Below, one piece after another: positions 8,874-17,382 of a DNA stretch of 64,000 nucleotides (position 1 is the stretch's first letter; each line of letters opens with the position of its first letter). The notes under the pieces are model-generated. The model was not told the origin of the DNA, did not search any database, and was given only the letters and a program-made list of their open reading frames with translations. A program made the translations under genes and the position numbers. This stretch comes from Tellurirhabdus rosea (lineage in GTDB: Bacteria > Bacteroidota > Bacteroidia > Cytophagales > Spirosomataceae): the NCBI RefSeq assembly GCF_026278345.1, contig NZ_CP111085.1:3365501-3429500 (forward strand). The letters run 5' to 3'.

Positions 8874-11255
8874 TCAGGGCCTGTTTATCAGATTGACCAG
8901 AACCGTCGCACTGGTGGCGATGAGCGTTCCGATGAGTGAAAAAATGCCGAGGCGCTCCGTGGGCGTTAACCGGCTTTCTTCCAGCGGCTTGTACGGCACC
9001 ACGATCGTGGCGCCCGGCTGCATTTTCGGATTTTTCCGGTACAGGTCCTTCAGCCCGTTGGCGTATACGATGTAGGCTTTGCGGAAACGGGCATTTTCGG
9101 TGACGCCGCCTGCCTGCGTAATGTAGTCTTTCAGCCTGAACTCCGGCCGGAAACTGACGATGGACGGGTTGTTGAGCACCGCCCCCTCGATCCGGACCAC
9201 GTCCTGCCGCCCCGGAATGAGCAGCGAATCGCCGTTCTGCAGCAGCAGGTTCCCGGCAATATCCCGGTTGTTTATCACCGCAATGATGTCCGTGGCGATC
9301 AACTGGCCGTTTCGGTAGAGCCGCGCCCCGCTCAGAAAGGCGTTGGGCTTCAATCCTCCCGACCGCTTGATCAGGTCCGAAAGCCGCTCCTGATTACTCT
9401 GAATGGCGTAACTGCCCGGATGCATCACTTCCCCGTAGATGTAGGCGTTCTGCTGCTCCTCGTACTGGGGCGAGGTCCGGACGTACACAATATCAAACGG
9501 CTGGAGGCTGAATCCGGCCTGGTCGGGCGACAGACGCAGGTTGCGGTCAATGGCAAAGCGGAAAATGTTCACGGTGCCGCGCTGGTCGTTGGTCAAGGAG
9601 TCCTCCCGGATGCGGCGGGCCACCTCGATCTGGGTCGGCGTTGCGCCTTCCTGGAAGCCCCCGGCCAGCGCGATCAGGTCCGCCACGCTCATGTTGTTGA
9701 CAAACTGGAAGGTGTCGGGCTGGTTGACGGCTCCCTGAATCTGGACGTAATACGTTTCCCGCAAATCGCGCTGGGAGAAAATATGAATGCTGTCCTGCCG
9801 CAGGAGCGGAATGTCGGGCGTTTCGTTGCGCATCAGCCGGCCCACATCGAACGGGATGGTTTCGAGGTCCATGTTTTCGCGTTCGCGGTAGACATGACCC
9901 CGGTTCAGAAAAGCGTCCTTGCGCAGCCCCTCCGCCCGGCGGATGAGCGAACCCACCGTTGCCAGATCGTCGCCTAGTGCGTATTCGCCCGGCCGCATGA
10001 CGGCCCCGGTGATCTGAATGCGGTTCTCGTACCGTTCCAGAATCTCGCCAATGGTGTATTTGTCCCCGGCCTGCGGCACAAAGGTGGCGAATTGCTCGGG
10101 CGCGACCGTGACCACCCGCAGTTCGCGGGCCGTGTTGCGGCGCAGGGTGATGGAGGCGGTGTACGCCTTGTCCGTGAAGTTGCCCGCAAAGGCCAGCAGG
10201 GTCTTCAGCGTTTCGCCGGTCTTGACTTCGTACAGGGCCGGACGTTTGACTTCTCCCGCCAGCTCGACCCGGGCGTTGTAGTTGCCGACGAGAATCACGT
10301 CGTTGTCCTGGAGCCGGATGTTGTCGGACTGGTCGGCGCGGAGCAGGAAGTTGTATAAATCAATAGTTCTGATCAGCCGGTTGTTGCGCATCACCCGGAT
10401 GTCGCGGAAGGTGCCGGTCTCCGGATTCGGTCCGCCAGCCAGATAGAGCGCGTTGAAGGTCGTTGCGAGCGACGAAATGGTGAACGTCCCCGGCCGCATG
10501 ACCTCGCCCACGATCGTGACCCGGATGCTGCGGATGTTGCCCAGCGTGACGGTGGCGTAGGTGCCGCTGCCGGGCCGGTTGAGGCCCTGATAGGCCGACC
10601 GAAGCCGCCCTACAATGCGCTGCTCGGCCTGCTCGATGGTCAGTCCGCTGACGAAAATAGGACCCAGATTGAGCAGCCGGACGGTGCCTTCCGGACTGAC
10701 GCGCAGCCGGTAATTGTCCGTGGAATTGCCGTAAATCTCCACCGTCAGTTCGTCGTCCGGACCTAGCTGGTAATTGCGGGGCGTGGCAATCCGGAGATTC
10801 GGCTCGAAACTGAGGGAGGCGTTGCGGAAGAGCGACGCGCCGAACACGACGGGCTTTTTGAGCGAATCCCGGCGGAAAGGGTCGAGGCTGTCCGAATACA
10901 TATTCCGCTGGGAGAGGCGGCCCTGCTGCGATCGTCCGCCGGTGGAATCGGCACCCAGGAAATCCTGTCCGCTGCCGCCGGTAGACCCTGAGCCGCCCGA
11001 TTTGTTCTGCTGCAACCGAAGTTTGGCGATCCGCTGGCGCATCTTGGCAATGTCGGACAGCGTAAATCCCTGCGAAAGGGCCGCCTGTTCGATCTGCATT
11101 TCGTTGAGGCCGCTGGACTGGGCGCGCCGGTAAAATTCCAGCACCTGCTCGTCGGTTAACTGATCGACCCGGGAGCCGCGCGACGGCTGTTGAGCGAGGG
11201 CCGGAGGCGCCGCTATCCACAGAATCAGTAAAAAAGCGGCCAGCACACGAAACAT
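8874..11255 (-). CDS. Polysaccharide export protein with multiple SLBB domains (Wza-like)
   Basis: Outer-membrane or periplasmic export channel subunit of about 793 residues. ATG 11255 begins a good signal peptide (MFRVLAAFLLILW...ALAQ). ATG 11312 is possible, but the TTG at 11336 lies inside the promoter box. After a Q/S/G-rich linker the polysaccharide export domain begins near residue 145 (YQLGPDDELTVEIYG), followed by a chain of SLBB repeats, each recognisable by V-I-GEV-RPGTF-like segments (VTIVGEVMRPGTF, VELAGEVKRPALYEV, IQITGAVMRPGEY). A short hydrophobic C-terminus (SLIGTLIATSATVLVNLI) may anchor it. It heads the locus and would export polymer delivered by Wzx/Wzy/Wzz. Confidence 0.9.
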   Translation of the reverse strand: MFRVLAAFLLILWIAAPPALAQQPSRGSRVDQLTDEQVLEFYRRAQSSGLNEMQIEQAALSQGFTLSDIAKMRQRIAKLRLQQNKSGGSGSTGGSGQDFLGADSTGGRSQQGRLSQRNMYSDSLDPFRRDSLKKPVVFGASLFRNASLSFEPNLRIATPRNYQLGPDDELTVEIYGNSTDNYRLRVSPEGTVRLLNLGPIFVSGLTIEQAEQRIVGRLRSAYQGLNRPGSGTYATVTLGNIRSIRVTIVGEVMRPGTFTISSLATTFNALYLAGGPNPETGTFRDIRVMRNNRLIRTIDLYNFLLRADQSDNIRLQDNDVILVGNYNARVELAGEVKRPALYEVKTGETLKTLLAFAGNFTDKAYTASITLRRNTARELRVVTVAPEQFATFVPQAGDKYTIGEILERYENRIQITGAVMRPGEYALGDDLATVGSLIRRAEGLRKDAFLNRGHVYRERENMDLETIPFDVGRLMRNETPDIPLLRQDSIHIFSQRDLRETYYVQIQGAVNQPDTFQFVNNMSVADLIALAGGFQEGATPTQIEVARRIREDSLTNDQRGTVNIFRFAIDRNLRLSPDQAGFSLQPFDIVYVRTSPQYEEQQNAYIYGEVMHPGSYAIQSNQERLSDLIKRSGGLKPNAFLSGARLYRNGQLIATDIIAVINNRDIAGNLLLQNGDSLLIPGRQDVVRIEGAVLNNPSIVSFRPEFRLKDYITQAGGVTENARFRKAYIVYANGLKDLYRKNPKMQPGATIVVPYKPLEESRLTPTERLGIFSLIGTLIATSATVLVNLINRP

Positions 11256-11333
11256 TACCAGTGCAATTCGGGTGAGGTACCTCGGCTGGCCCGTATAGTT
11301 TATCAAACGCATGCAATCGAGGAAAGGATCAGG

Positions 11334-11341
11334 CAAAGTTA
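11334..11341 (-). promoter_or_regulatory. Bacteroidetes-type -7 box of the exopolysaccharide operon
   Basis: On the minus strand the sequence reads TAACTTTG, a full match to TAnnTTTG. The expected start of transcription is a few bases further, near 11327, upstream of both ATG candidates and overlapping the TTG at 11336, which argues against that TTG. A TTTG -33 element at the usual distance is not evident, so the promoter may be weak or activator-dependent. Confidence 0.5.
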
Positions 11342-11408
11342 CAAATTGCCTACTACAATTAGGTATTTATTCCAAAAGAGAGTGGGTACCCGTTTATTTA
11401 AGGCCGGA

Positions 11409-11440
11409 TTTGGAGTTTGGAAACGGGCCTCCTTAGTTTG
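11409..11440 (+). promoter_or_regulatory. Promoter of the gamma-carbonic anhydrase gene
   Basis: TTTG at 11409-11412, a 20-nt spacer, then TTAGTTTG at 11433-11440 (7 of 8 bases of TAnnTTTG). The ATG follows at 11464, leaving a short leader. The spacing fits the Bacteroidetes housekeeping sigma factor. Confidence 0.5.
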
Positions 11441-11463
11441 CACCGCATTCTTCCAACTTGATT

Positions 11464-11979
11464 ATGGCCTTAATAAAACCCGTTCGGGGTATTCATCCGC
11501 AGCTTGGCCGCGACTGCTGGCTGGCTGATAACGCAACCGTCGTCGGCGAGGTGATCATGGGCGATCACTGCACCGTCTGGTTCAACGCCGTCGTTCGCGG
11601 TGATGTCAATTCAATTACGATGGGGAACTATTGTAACGTACAGGACGGCGCCGTTATTCACTGTACCTACCAGAAATTCAAAACGACGATTGGAAATTAC
11701 GTCTCCATCGCCCATAACGCCATCGTCCACGGCTGTACCATCGAAGACAAAGTGCTGATCGGCATGGGCGCCATTGTGATGGACGGAGCCGTGGTCGGAA
11801 CCGGCAGCATCATCGCCGCCGGGGCCATCGTGACGCAGAATACCCAGGTTCCGCCCGGCACGATTTACGCCGGCAACCCCGCGAAGTTCCTGAAAAATGT
11901 GACGCCGGAATTGGGCGAAGTATTTATGCGGACGGCGAATAATTACGTGATGTACGCAGAGTGGTTCCGCGAAAGCTGA
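11464..11979 (+). CDS. Gamma-carbonic anhydrase-like hexapeptide-repeat protein
   Basis: 171 residues from ATG 11464 (a TTG two codons earlier is ignored). It is built of left-handed beta-helix hexapeptide repeats, for example NATVVG, NYCNVQ, NAIVHG, KVLIGM. Three histidines, H66, H84 and H89, occupy the positions of the zinc/iron ligands of gamma-class carbonic anhydrases (QDGAVIHC, SIAHNAIVHG). It probably forms a cytoplasmic trimer. YrdA/PaaY-type proteins with this architecture may or may not have carbonic anhydrase activity, so the reaction is provisional. It is a single gene, divergent from the exopolysaccharide operon and convergent with the DedA gene. Confidence 0.9.
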   Translation: MALIKPVRGIHPQLGRDCWLADNATVVGEVIMGDHCTVWFNAVVRGDVNSITMGNYCNVQDGAVIHCTYQKFKTTIGNYVSIAHNAIVHGCTIEDKVLIGMGAIVMDGAVVGTGSIIAAGAIVTQNTQVPPGTIYAGNPAKFLKNVTPELGEVFMRTANNYVMYAEWFRES

Positions 11980-11999
11980 CGGGCCGGGAGCGGCAGGTC

Positions 12000-12054
12000 C
12001 GAAAAGCCCGGTCGGAACCCGGCATCCGGCTTTTCGCGCCGCCTCCGGGCTTTT
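12000..12054. terminator. Probable bidirectional terminator between convergent genes
   Basis: GAAAAGCC at the left and GGCTTTTC near 12027 can pair. An outer pair GCCCGG (12005-12010) with CCGGGC (12045-12050) is followed by six T. It lies between the carbonic anhydrase stop and the DedA stop and could end the plus-strand transcript. Confidence 0.45.
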
Positions 12055-12705
12055 TTATTTGACCACTTCCTTTTCCTGCCCCATCTCTTTCCGGGCGCTG
12101 AGGTAGCCGCGAATGACCGTAAACGTCGTGATGGCGAGGAAGAAAATAATGATGTAATGGACGTAGTTGACGATCCAGGGATATTTTTCGCCGAAATAAA
12201 AGCCGCCGCCCACCAGCGACCCAACCCAGATGGCCCCGCCGATGATGTTGTACAGCATGAAGTAGCGGAAATCCATGTGAATCAGGCCCGAAAGAATGGG
12301 CGCAAACGTCCGCACGACGGGCAGGAAACGGGCAATGACCAGCGTCCGGCTGCCGTATTTGGCAAAATATTCCCGGGTCGTTTCGATATATTGTTTCTTG
12401 AAAAAGAGCGAATCCGGGCGGTTTTGCAGCTTTTCCCCAAAAAAATAGCCGAAGCCGTAGCCCGTCAGTGAGCCCAGCACGGCCGCGCCGAAAATGCACA
12501 GCAGCAACAGCGGAAGCGCCACCGGCAGTACCTTGGTCCCGGCGAAAACACCCGTCAGGAAAAGCAGGTAATCACCCGGCAGAAAAAAGCCGAAAAACAG
12601 GCCGTTCTCCACGTAGATGATCAGCGTGATGAGCACGAGTCCGCCGGTCCGGATGATTTCTTCCGAATTGAGCAGGTATTGGAAAAAGTCAATCAGTTGC
12701 TGCAT
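12055..12705 (-). CDS. DedA-family membrane protein (VTT/SNARE-associated domain)
   Basis: 216 residues from ATG 12705 (MQQLIDFFQYLL). An upstream in-frame ATG at 12774 lies inside an inverted repeat and would add repeat-encoded residues, so it was rejected. The VTT core is visible: GYGFGYFFGEKL, then RFLPVVRTFAPILSG, the conserved R-F-x-P-x-x-R signature with membrane re-entrant loops, and three to four further hydrophobic helices. DedA proteins act in the inner membrane, and some recycle undecaprenyl phosphate or other lipids. Which lipid applies here is unknown. It lies downstream of uup with the inverted repeat between them. Confidence 0.9.
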   Translation of the reverse strand: MQQLIDFFQYLLNSEEIIRTGGLVLITLIIYVENGLFFGFFLPGDYLLFLTGVFAGTKVLPVALPLLLLCIFGAAVLGSLTGYGFGYFFGEKLQNRPDSLFFKKQYIETTREYFAKYGSRTLVIARFLPVVRTFAPILSGLIHMDFRYFMLYNIIGGAIWVGSLVGGGFYFGEKYPWIVNYVHYIIIFFLAITTFTVIRGYLSARKEMGQEKEVVK

Positions 12706-12710
12706 GGCTA

Positions 12711-12792
12711 ATGATTGAATGTTGAATGATTGAATGACTCCGCAGGACTGGAATTGGCGGAGCCATTCAATCATTCAATCATTCAACATTCA
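12711..12792. repeat. Inverted repeat built from TCATTCAA-like 8-bp units (copy 1)
   Basis: Left arm 12711-12743 and right arm 12757-12792 are near-perfect reverse complements around a 13-nt loop, with GCGGAG at the inner end of the stem. The arms are tandem 8-mers (TCATTCAA). The right arm has one more unit than the left, so the units appear to expand or contract. It fills the space between the uup stop and the DedA start. A relative lies at 17289-17382. Confidence 0.85.
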
Positions 12793-12796
12793 AAAT

Positions 12797-14680
12797 TTAT
12801 ATAAACTCCGCCAGCTCCAGCCAGCGGTCGGATTTTTGGGATAACTGGGCGTCAACCTCTTCGATTTCCCGCGCCCAGGCGGTAAGCTGTTCGTGGTTGC
12901 TGCTGCCGCTGTTCAGTTGCTGTAGTAACCCGCTTTTGCGTTGTTCGAGTTCCTCGATTTCCTTTTCTAACAATTCATATTCCTTTTGCTCTTTAAACGA
13001 GAGCTTTTTCTTAGCCGGTGGCGGTGTGGAAGCGGCTCCGGCCGTTTCGGTCGCGGGGGCTTTAGTTTCCGGCTTCCGGTCGGCGGCTTCGCTGACTTTG
13101 GGCTGTTCGGCCTTCCATTCCCGGTAGTCGGTGTAGTTGCCCGGATAATCCCGGATTTTGCCTTCACCTTCAAAGACGAACGTGTGCTCCACCAGCCGGT
13201 CCATGAAATACCGGTCGTGCGACACGAGCAGGATGCAGCCCGGAAACGAGAGCAAAAACTCCTCCAGCACGTTGAGCGTCGTGATGTCGAGGTCGTTGGT
13301 CGGCTCGTCAAGAATCAGGAAGTTAGGATTCTGTACCAGCACCAAAAGCAGTTGGAGGCGCCGTTTCTCCCCACCGGAAAGCTTATGAACAAAATCATAT
13401 TGCTTTTTTCGATCAAAGAGAAAGTGCTGCAAAAACTGCGAGGCCGTGACGGTTTCGCCCGTTCCGAGCTTCATGACCTCGGCCACCTCCTGCACCACGT
13501 CGATCACCCGCATGTTTTCCGGAATGTCGAGGTCCGACTGGGTGTAGTACCCGATCTTGACGGTCCCGCCCGTGATGATTTTGCCCGAGTCCGGCCGGAC
13601 TTCGTTGTTGATCATGTTCAGCAGGGTCGTTTTGCCCATGCCGTTCTTGCCGATGATGCCGATGCGGTCGGCCTTGCGGAAGGTGTAGGTGAAATGGTCG
13701 AGCAGCACCTTCTCGCCGTAGCGCTTGCTGACGTTTTCGAGTTCGATGATTTTGCTGCCGAGCCGCTGGGTCCGGATGTTCAGTTCCAGTTCGCTCTTGC
13801 CAAGCTTCTGGTGGGCCTTGTCCTTCACGTCTTCGAAGGCGTCGATGCGGTACTGCGCCTTGGTGCCCCGGGCTTTCGGCTGGCGGCGCATCCAGTCGAG
13901 TTCGCGGCGGTAGAGGTTTTTGGCCTTGTCGATTTCGGCGGCGGCAATGGCTTCGCGTTCTTCTTTTTTCTCCAGATAGTAGGCGTAATTGCCTTTGTAG
14001 CTGAACAGCGTCTGCCGGTCGAGTTCGACGATCTGGTTGCAGACCTTATCCAGAAAATACCGGTCGTGGGACACCATCAGCAGCGTCTGGTTCTGGGTCG
14101 TCAGGTAGTTTTCGAGCCACTCGATGGTTTCCAGATCGAGGTGGTTGGTCGGTTCGTCGAGGATAATCAGTTCTGGGTTTTCAATAATGACCCGCGCCAG
14201 GGCCACCCGTTTGCGCTGCCCGCCCGAGAGCGACCCGACCCGCTGCGTCACGTCGTGGATGCCCAGCACGCCCAGCACCTGCTTCATCTGCGTCTCGAAA
14301 TCCCAGGCCTGCAGCGTGTCCATCTGCTGCATGGCGCGGTCCAGGCGGTCGTGGTTGCCTGATTCCAGCGCCAGTTCGTACTCCCGGATGGCGAGCAGGG
14401 CCGAATTCTCCCCCGAGAGGACAGTTTCGAGAACGGTGAGGGCGTCGTCCAGATGCGGCTGCTGTTCCAGCACGCCCACCGACACGTCTTTCCGGATGCT
14501 GACGATGCCTTCGTCGGGCGGCTGCAGACCGGCCAAAATGGAAAGCAGGGTGGATTTGCCCGTTCCGTTGGCGCCGACAATGGCTACTTTATCGCCCCGG
14601 CTGAGGCCGAAGGTCAGGTTCTGGAACAGGTATTTGTCGCCGTACGACTTGGCGATATTTTCGGCTGATAAAATATTCAT
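12797..14680 (-). CDS. uup: ABC-F family ATPase, Uup type
   Basis: 627 residues from ATG 14680 (MNILSAENIAKSYGDK). An open upstream extension to 14869 lacks family character. There are two ABC domains without membrane segments. The first has Walker A GANGTGKS near residue 37, signature LSGGQRKRVALA and Walker B LIILDEPTNHLD. The second has GKNGMGKTT, LSGGEKRRL and LILDEPTNDLD. An ABC-F linker lies between them, and after a Pro/Ala-rich hinge there is a C-terminal coiled coil (KEQKEYELLEKEIEELEQ), typical of Uup. ABC-F proteins act on ribosomes or on DNA-related processes in the cytoplasm. No resistance phenotype can be inferred. Confidence 0.92.
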   Translation of the reverse strand: MNILSAENIAKSYGDKYLFQNLTFGLSRGDKVAIVGANGTGKSTLLSILAGLQPPDEGIVSIRKDVSVGVLEQQPHLDDALTVLETVLSGENSALLAIREYELALESGNHDRLDRAMQQMDTLQAWDFETQMKQVLGVLGIHDVTQRVGSLSGGQRKRVALARVIIENPELIILDEPTNHLDLETIEWLENYLTTQNQTLLMVSHDRYFLDKVCNQIVELDRQTLFSYKGNYAYYLEKKEEREAIAAAEIDKAKNLYRRELDWMRRQPKARGTKAQYRIDAFEDVKDKAHQKLGKSELELNIRTQRLGSKIIELENVSKRYGEKVLLDHFTYTFRKADRIGIIGKNGMGKTTLLNMINNEVRPDSGKIITGGTVKIGYYTQSDLDIPENMRVIDVVQEVAEVMKLGTGETVTASQFLQHFLFDRKKQYDFVHKLSGGEKRRLQLLLVLVQNPNFLILDEPTNDLDITTLNVLEEFLLSFPGCILLVSHDRYFMDRLVEHTFVFEGEGKIRDYPGNYTDYREWKAEQPKVSEAADRKPETKAPATETAGAASTPPPAKKKLSFKEQKEYELLEKEIEELEQRKSGLLQQLNSGSSNHEQLTAWAREIEEVDAQLSQKSDRWLELAEFI

Positions 14681-14844
14681 GAATGTGGTAAAAGCTTTTT
14701 CTCGCAGATGTCCGCCGATTTGGTGACGCCGATTGTCGCTGATGAAACGTTCGTCAACGGTGAGCAGCGTCAATCGACGGCCAGTGTATGGGTCTGTAGA
14801 AGAACAAAATGGGTTAACCTTCGGCAGGTTAGAATAATTTTTCA

Positions 14845-14852
14845 CAAAAATA
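14845..14852 (-). promoter_or_regulatory. Possible -7 box upstream of uup
   Basis: The minus strand reads TATTTTTG, matching TAnnTTTG. It would give a leader of about 160 nt before ATG 14680. No TTTG element is seen at the usual upstream distance. It falls in the 233-nt divergent gap shared with the SUMF1-fold gene, where I see nothing else. Confidence 0.35.
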
Positions 14853-14913
14853 CAATGAAATCCCGTCACCTTTCTGCTTTTGACAGATAGCCTGGCTATT
14901 GGAAACCTGAATT

Positions 14914-15900
14914 ATGCGCAGTACTGTACTTGTTGGATTGCTAAGCCTTGCCTGTTCCTTCACCGGACTGGCGCAGGGAACGTTGAAAAGTTATACGCAG
15001 GATATACCCGGAAGTGCTTTAAAGTACGAAATGGTCGCCCTTCCCGGCGGCAAATTTACGATGGGCAGCCCGGCGGCCGAGAAGGGCCGCAAGCCCGACG
15101 AAGGGCCGCAGCACGCGATGCAAATGGAACCGTTCTGGATGGGAAAGCTCGAAGTGACCTGGGACCTGTACGACCTGTTTGCGTTTGAGAACATGGAAAA
15201 GGAGATGGCGGCGCGCAATCCGGGATTCGACATGACCAAAATGAATGCCGTGACCCGTCCCAGCCCGCCGTACGTGGACATGTCGTTCGGCATGGGCCGC
15301 GAAGGGCACCCGGCGATCAACATGACGCAGTACGCGGCCATCAAGTTCTGCGCCTGGATGTACGCCAAAACGGGCATTTTCTACCGCCTGCCCACCGAAG
15401 CGGAATGGGAATACGCCTGCCGGGCGGGTACACAGACGGCGTATTCGTTCGGCAACGATCCGAAACTGCTCGACCAGTACGCCTGGTTCAACGGCAACAG
15501 CGGCGGGGCGTACAAGAAAGTAGGGCTGAAAAAACCAAACCCCTGGGGCCTCCACGACATGCACGGCAACGTGATGGAATGGACCCTCGACCAGTATTAC
15601 CCGGATTATTACGCCAAAAAAGCGAAAGGCGAGGTAAAAGAGCCGTACGCGAAAGTGACGCAATTGTACCCGAATGCCGTTCGCGGCGGCTCGTGGGATG
15701 ATGATCCGGCAGTTCTGCGCTCCGCCGCCCGGACGCCCTCCGCTCCGGCCTGGAAGATGCTCGATCCCCAGGCTCCTAAAAGCGAGTGGTGGCTGACCAG
15801 TGCGTCGTTTGTCGGTTTTCGGGTGGTACGACCCGCCAAAAAGCCGTCGGAAGAAGAAATCAAGGCGTATTATAACCCGCCTTTGATCGAGGAGTATTGA
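14914..15900 (+). CDS. SUMF1/FGE-fold protein, exported, lacking an obvious catalytic cysteine
   Basis: 328 residues with a cleavable signal peptide (MRSTVLVGLLSLACSFTGLAQ). The SUMF1 fold follows from about residue 38: MVALPGGKFTMGSP, MGKLEVTWDLY, YRLPTEAEWEYACRAGT, NPWGLHDMHGNVMEW, VRGGSWDDDP and FVGFRVVR at the end. In true formylglycine-generating enzymes a C-terminal Cys pair oxidises the sulfatase cysteine. Here the segment after RGGSW has no cysteine, so it is probably not an FGE but one of the many SUMF1-domain proteins of unknown role. No sulfatase gene is in the window. The next gene, 62 nt downstream on the same strand, is an exported oxidoreductase, so they may be co-transcribed. 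Confidence 0.88.
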   Translation: MRSTVLVGLLSLACSFTGLAQGTLKSYTQDIPGSALKYEMVALPGGKFTMGSPAAEKGRKPDEGPQHAMQMEPFWMGKLEVTWDLYDLFAFENMEKEMAARNPGFDMTKMNAVTRPSPPYVDMSFGMGREGHPAINMTQYAAIKFCAWMYAKTGIFYRLPTEAEWEYACRAGTQTAYSFGNDPKLLDQYAWFNGNSGGAYKKVGLKKPNPWGLHDMHGNVMEWTLDQYYPDYYAKKAKGEVKEPYAKVTQLYPNAVRGGSWDDDPAVLRSAARTPSAPAWKMLDPQAPKSEWWLTSASFVGFRVVRPAKKPSEEEIKAYYNPPLIEEY

Positions 15901-15962
15901 TGACCGGTTGCTTATTGTTCTTAACTAGACGCTATTGATGGTATTTCTAAACCTTGTTCTTT

Positions 15963-17288
15963 ATGTCTAACGAATCAAACCGTCGGGATTTTCTGAAACA
16001 ATCCGGCTTGCTCACGGGGGGAGCCCTGTTGACGACCCTGCCTTCTTTTGCCTCTTCGTATGGGTTCCATAGCTCGGCCGATGATACCATCAAAGTGGCG
16101 CTCATTGGCTGCGGTGGCCGTGGAAAAGGGGCCGCTCTTCAGGCCTTGAAGAGCAGGCAAAATGTTAAAATTGTGGCGATTGCCGATGCCTTCCGTGATC
16201 GGTTGGACGACGCGTATAAAACCTTAAATCAAAATCCGGAGCTGGCTAAGCGGGTCGATGTGCCGGAAGAACGTAAGTTTGTCGGTTTCGATGCGTATCA
16301 AAAAGCCATTCCTTTGGCGGATGTTGTGATTCTGGCAACTCCTCCGGGTTTCCGGCCGATGATGTTTGAAGAAGCCGTGAAACAAAACAAACACGTCTTC
16401 ATGGAAAAACCGGTAGCGACCGATGCGCCGGGTGTTCGTCGGGTGCTGGCGGCTGCGGAAGAAGCCAAGAAGAAAAAGCTGAACGTAGTCGTTGGCCTGC
16501 AGCGTCATTACCAGCCCAACTACCGCGAGATGATCAAACGGATTCACGACGGTGCTTTGGGCGACATCATCGGAGGCTCGGTTTACTGGGTCAGCGGGGG
16601 CGTCTGGGTGAAACCGCGTCAGGCTAACCAGACCGAAATGGAACACCAGATGCGGAACTGGTATTATTTCAACTGGCTCTGTGGTGATCACATCAACGAA
16701 CAGCACATTCACAACATTGACGTTGCTAACTGGGTGAAGCGGGGCTATCCGGTGTCGGCACAGGGCACCGGCGGTCGTCAGGTCCGCACCGGCAAGGAAT
16801 ACGGCGAAATTTTTGACCACCACATTGTGGATTACGTCTACGAAGATGGAACGCTGATCAATAGCCAGTGCCGCCACTACGAAGGGACTTTCAGCAAAGT
16901 GGACGAGCAGTTCGTCGGTACGAAAGGCCGGGTCGATTCCTTCGGGCGACAAAGCATCCTGAAAGACCACAAAGGCGGTTCGATTTACACCCACAACGGC
17001 AAAGGCGACGGCGATCCGTACCAGATCGAGCACGACGAACTGTTTGCGGCCATTGCCAAGAACGAATACAAGTTCTGGGATGCCGAAAACGGCGCCAAAA
17101 GTACCATGACCGCGATCATGGGCCGTATGGCGACGTATTCCGGCAAAGTGGTTAAATGGGACGAAGCCCTCAATTCAAACATTGACCTCTTCCCGGCTAA
17201 ACTCGCCTGGGACGCCATGCCGAAAGTTCTTCCCAACGCCGACGGCTTCTACCCCGTGGCCGTGCCGGGGAAAACCGTGACGGTGTAG
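15963..17288 (+). CDS. Gfo/Idh/MocA-family oxidoreductase, Tat-exported
   Basis: 441 residues from ATG 15963 (a TTG at 15954 is less likely). The N-terminus SNRRDFLKQSGLLTGGALL is a twin-arginine signal, so the protein is probably exported folded with its cofactor. A Rossmann segment, VALIGCGGRGKG, lies near 45-56, and the catalytic-lysine motif EKP is at 148-150 (HVFMEKPVATD). The C-terminal half has the histidine-rich GDHINEQHIHNIDVANW. This NAD(P)-dependent family oxidises or epimerises sugars and sugar acids. The periplasmic members common in Bacteroidota and Planctomycetes mostly lack known substrates. The stop is followed at once by an inverted repeat. Confidence 0.92.
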   Translation: MSNESNRRDFLKQSGLLTGGALLTTLPSFASSYGFHSSADDTIKVALIGCGGRGKGAALQALKSRQNVKIVAIADAFRDRLDDAYKTLNQNPELAKRVDVPEERKFVGFDAYQKAIPLADVVILATPPGFRPMMFEEAVKQNKHVFMEKPVATDAPGVRRVLAAAEEAKKKKLNVVVGLQRHYQPNYREMIKRIHDGALGDIIGGSVYWVSGGVWVKPRQANQTEMEHQMRNWYYFNWLCGDHINEQHIHNIDVANWVKRGYPVSAQGTGGRQVRTGKEYGEIFDHHIVDYVYEDGTLINSQCRHYEGTFSKVDEQFVGTKGRVDSFGRQSILKDHKGGSIYTHNGKGDGDPYQIEHDELFAAIAKNEYKFWDAENGAKSTMTAIMGRMATYSGKVVKWDEALNSNIDLFPAKLAWDAMPKVLPNADGFYPVAVPGKTVTV

Positions 17289-17382
17289 ATGAATGACTGA
17301 ATGACCGAATGACTGATTAGCTTCGCAATGCTAAGATTTGCGGAGCTAATCAGTCATTCGGTCATTCAATCATTCAGTCATT
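17289..17382. repeat. Inverted repeat built from TCATTCAA-like 8-bp units (copy 2)
   Basis: The left arm starts right after the oxidoreductase stop, and the right arm (from 17339) is its near-perfect complement, around a short loop. TGCGGAGCTAAT forms the inner stem and tandem TCATTCRG/A units the outer part, with one extra unit on the right, as in the copy at 12711. The right arm supplies the last four codons and stop of the converging MscS gene. Confidence 0.85.

Noticed and set aside
11256-11336. Upstream TTG start for the SLBB export protein.
   Set aside because: The TTG lies within the TAACTTTG promoter box; the signal peptide fits ATG 11255 best.
12986-14362. 458-codon plus-strand frame inside uup.
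   Set aside because: Antisense shadow of the ABC-F gene, low-complexity VRRF-rich translation, no family signal.
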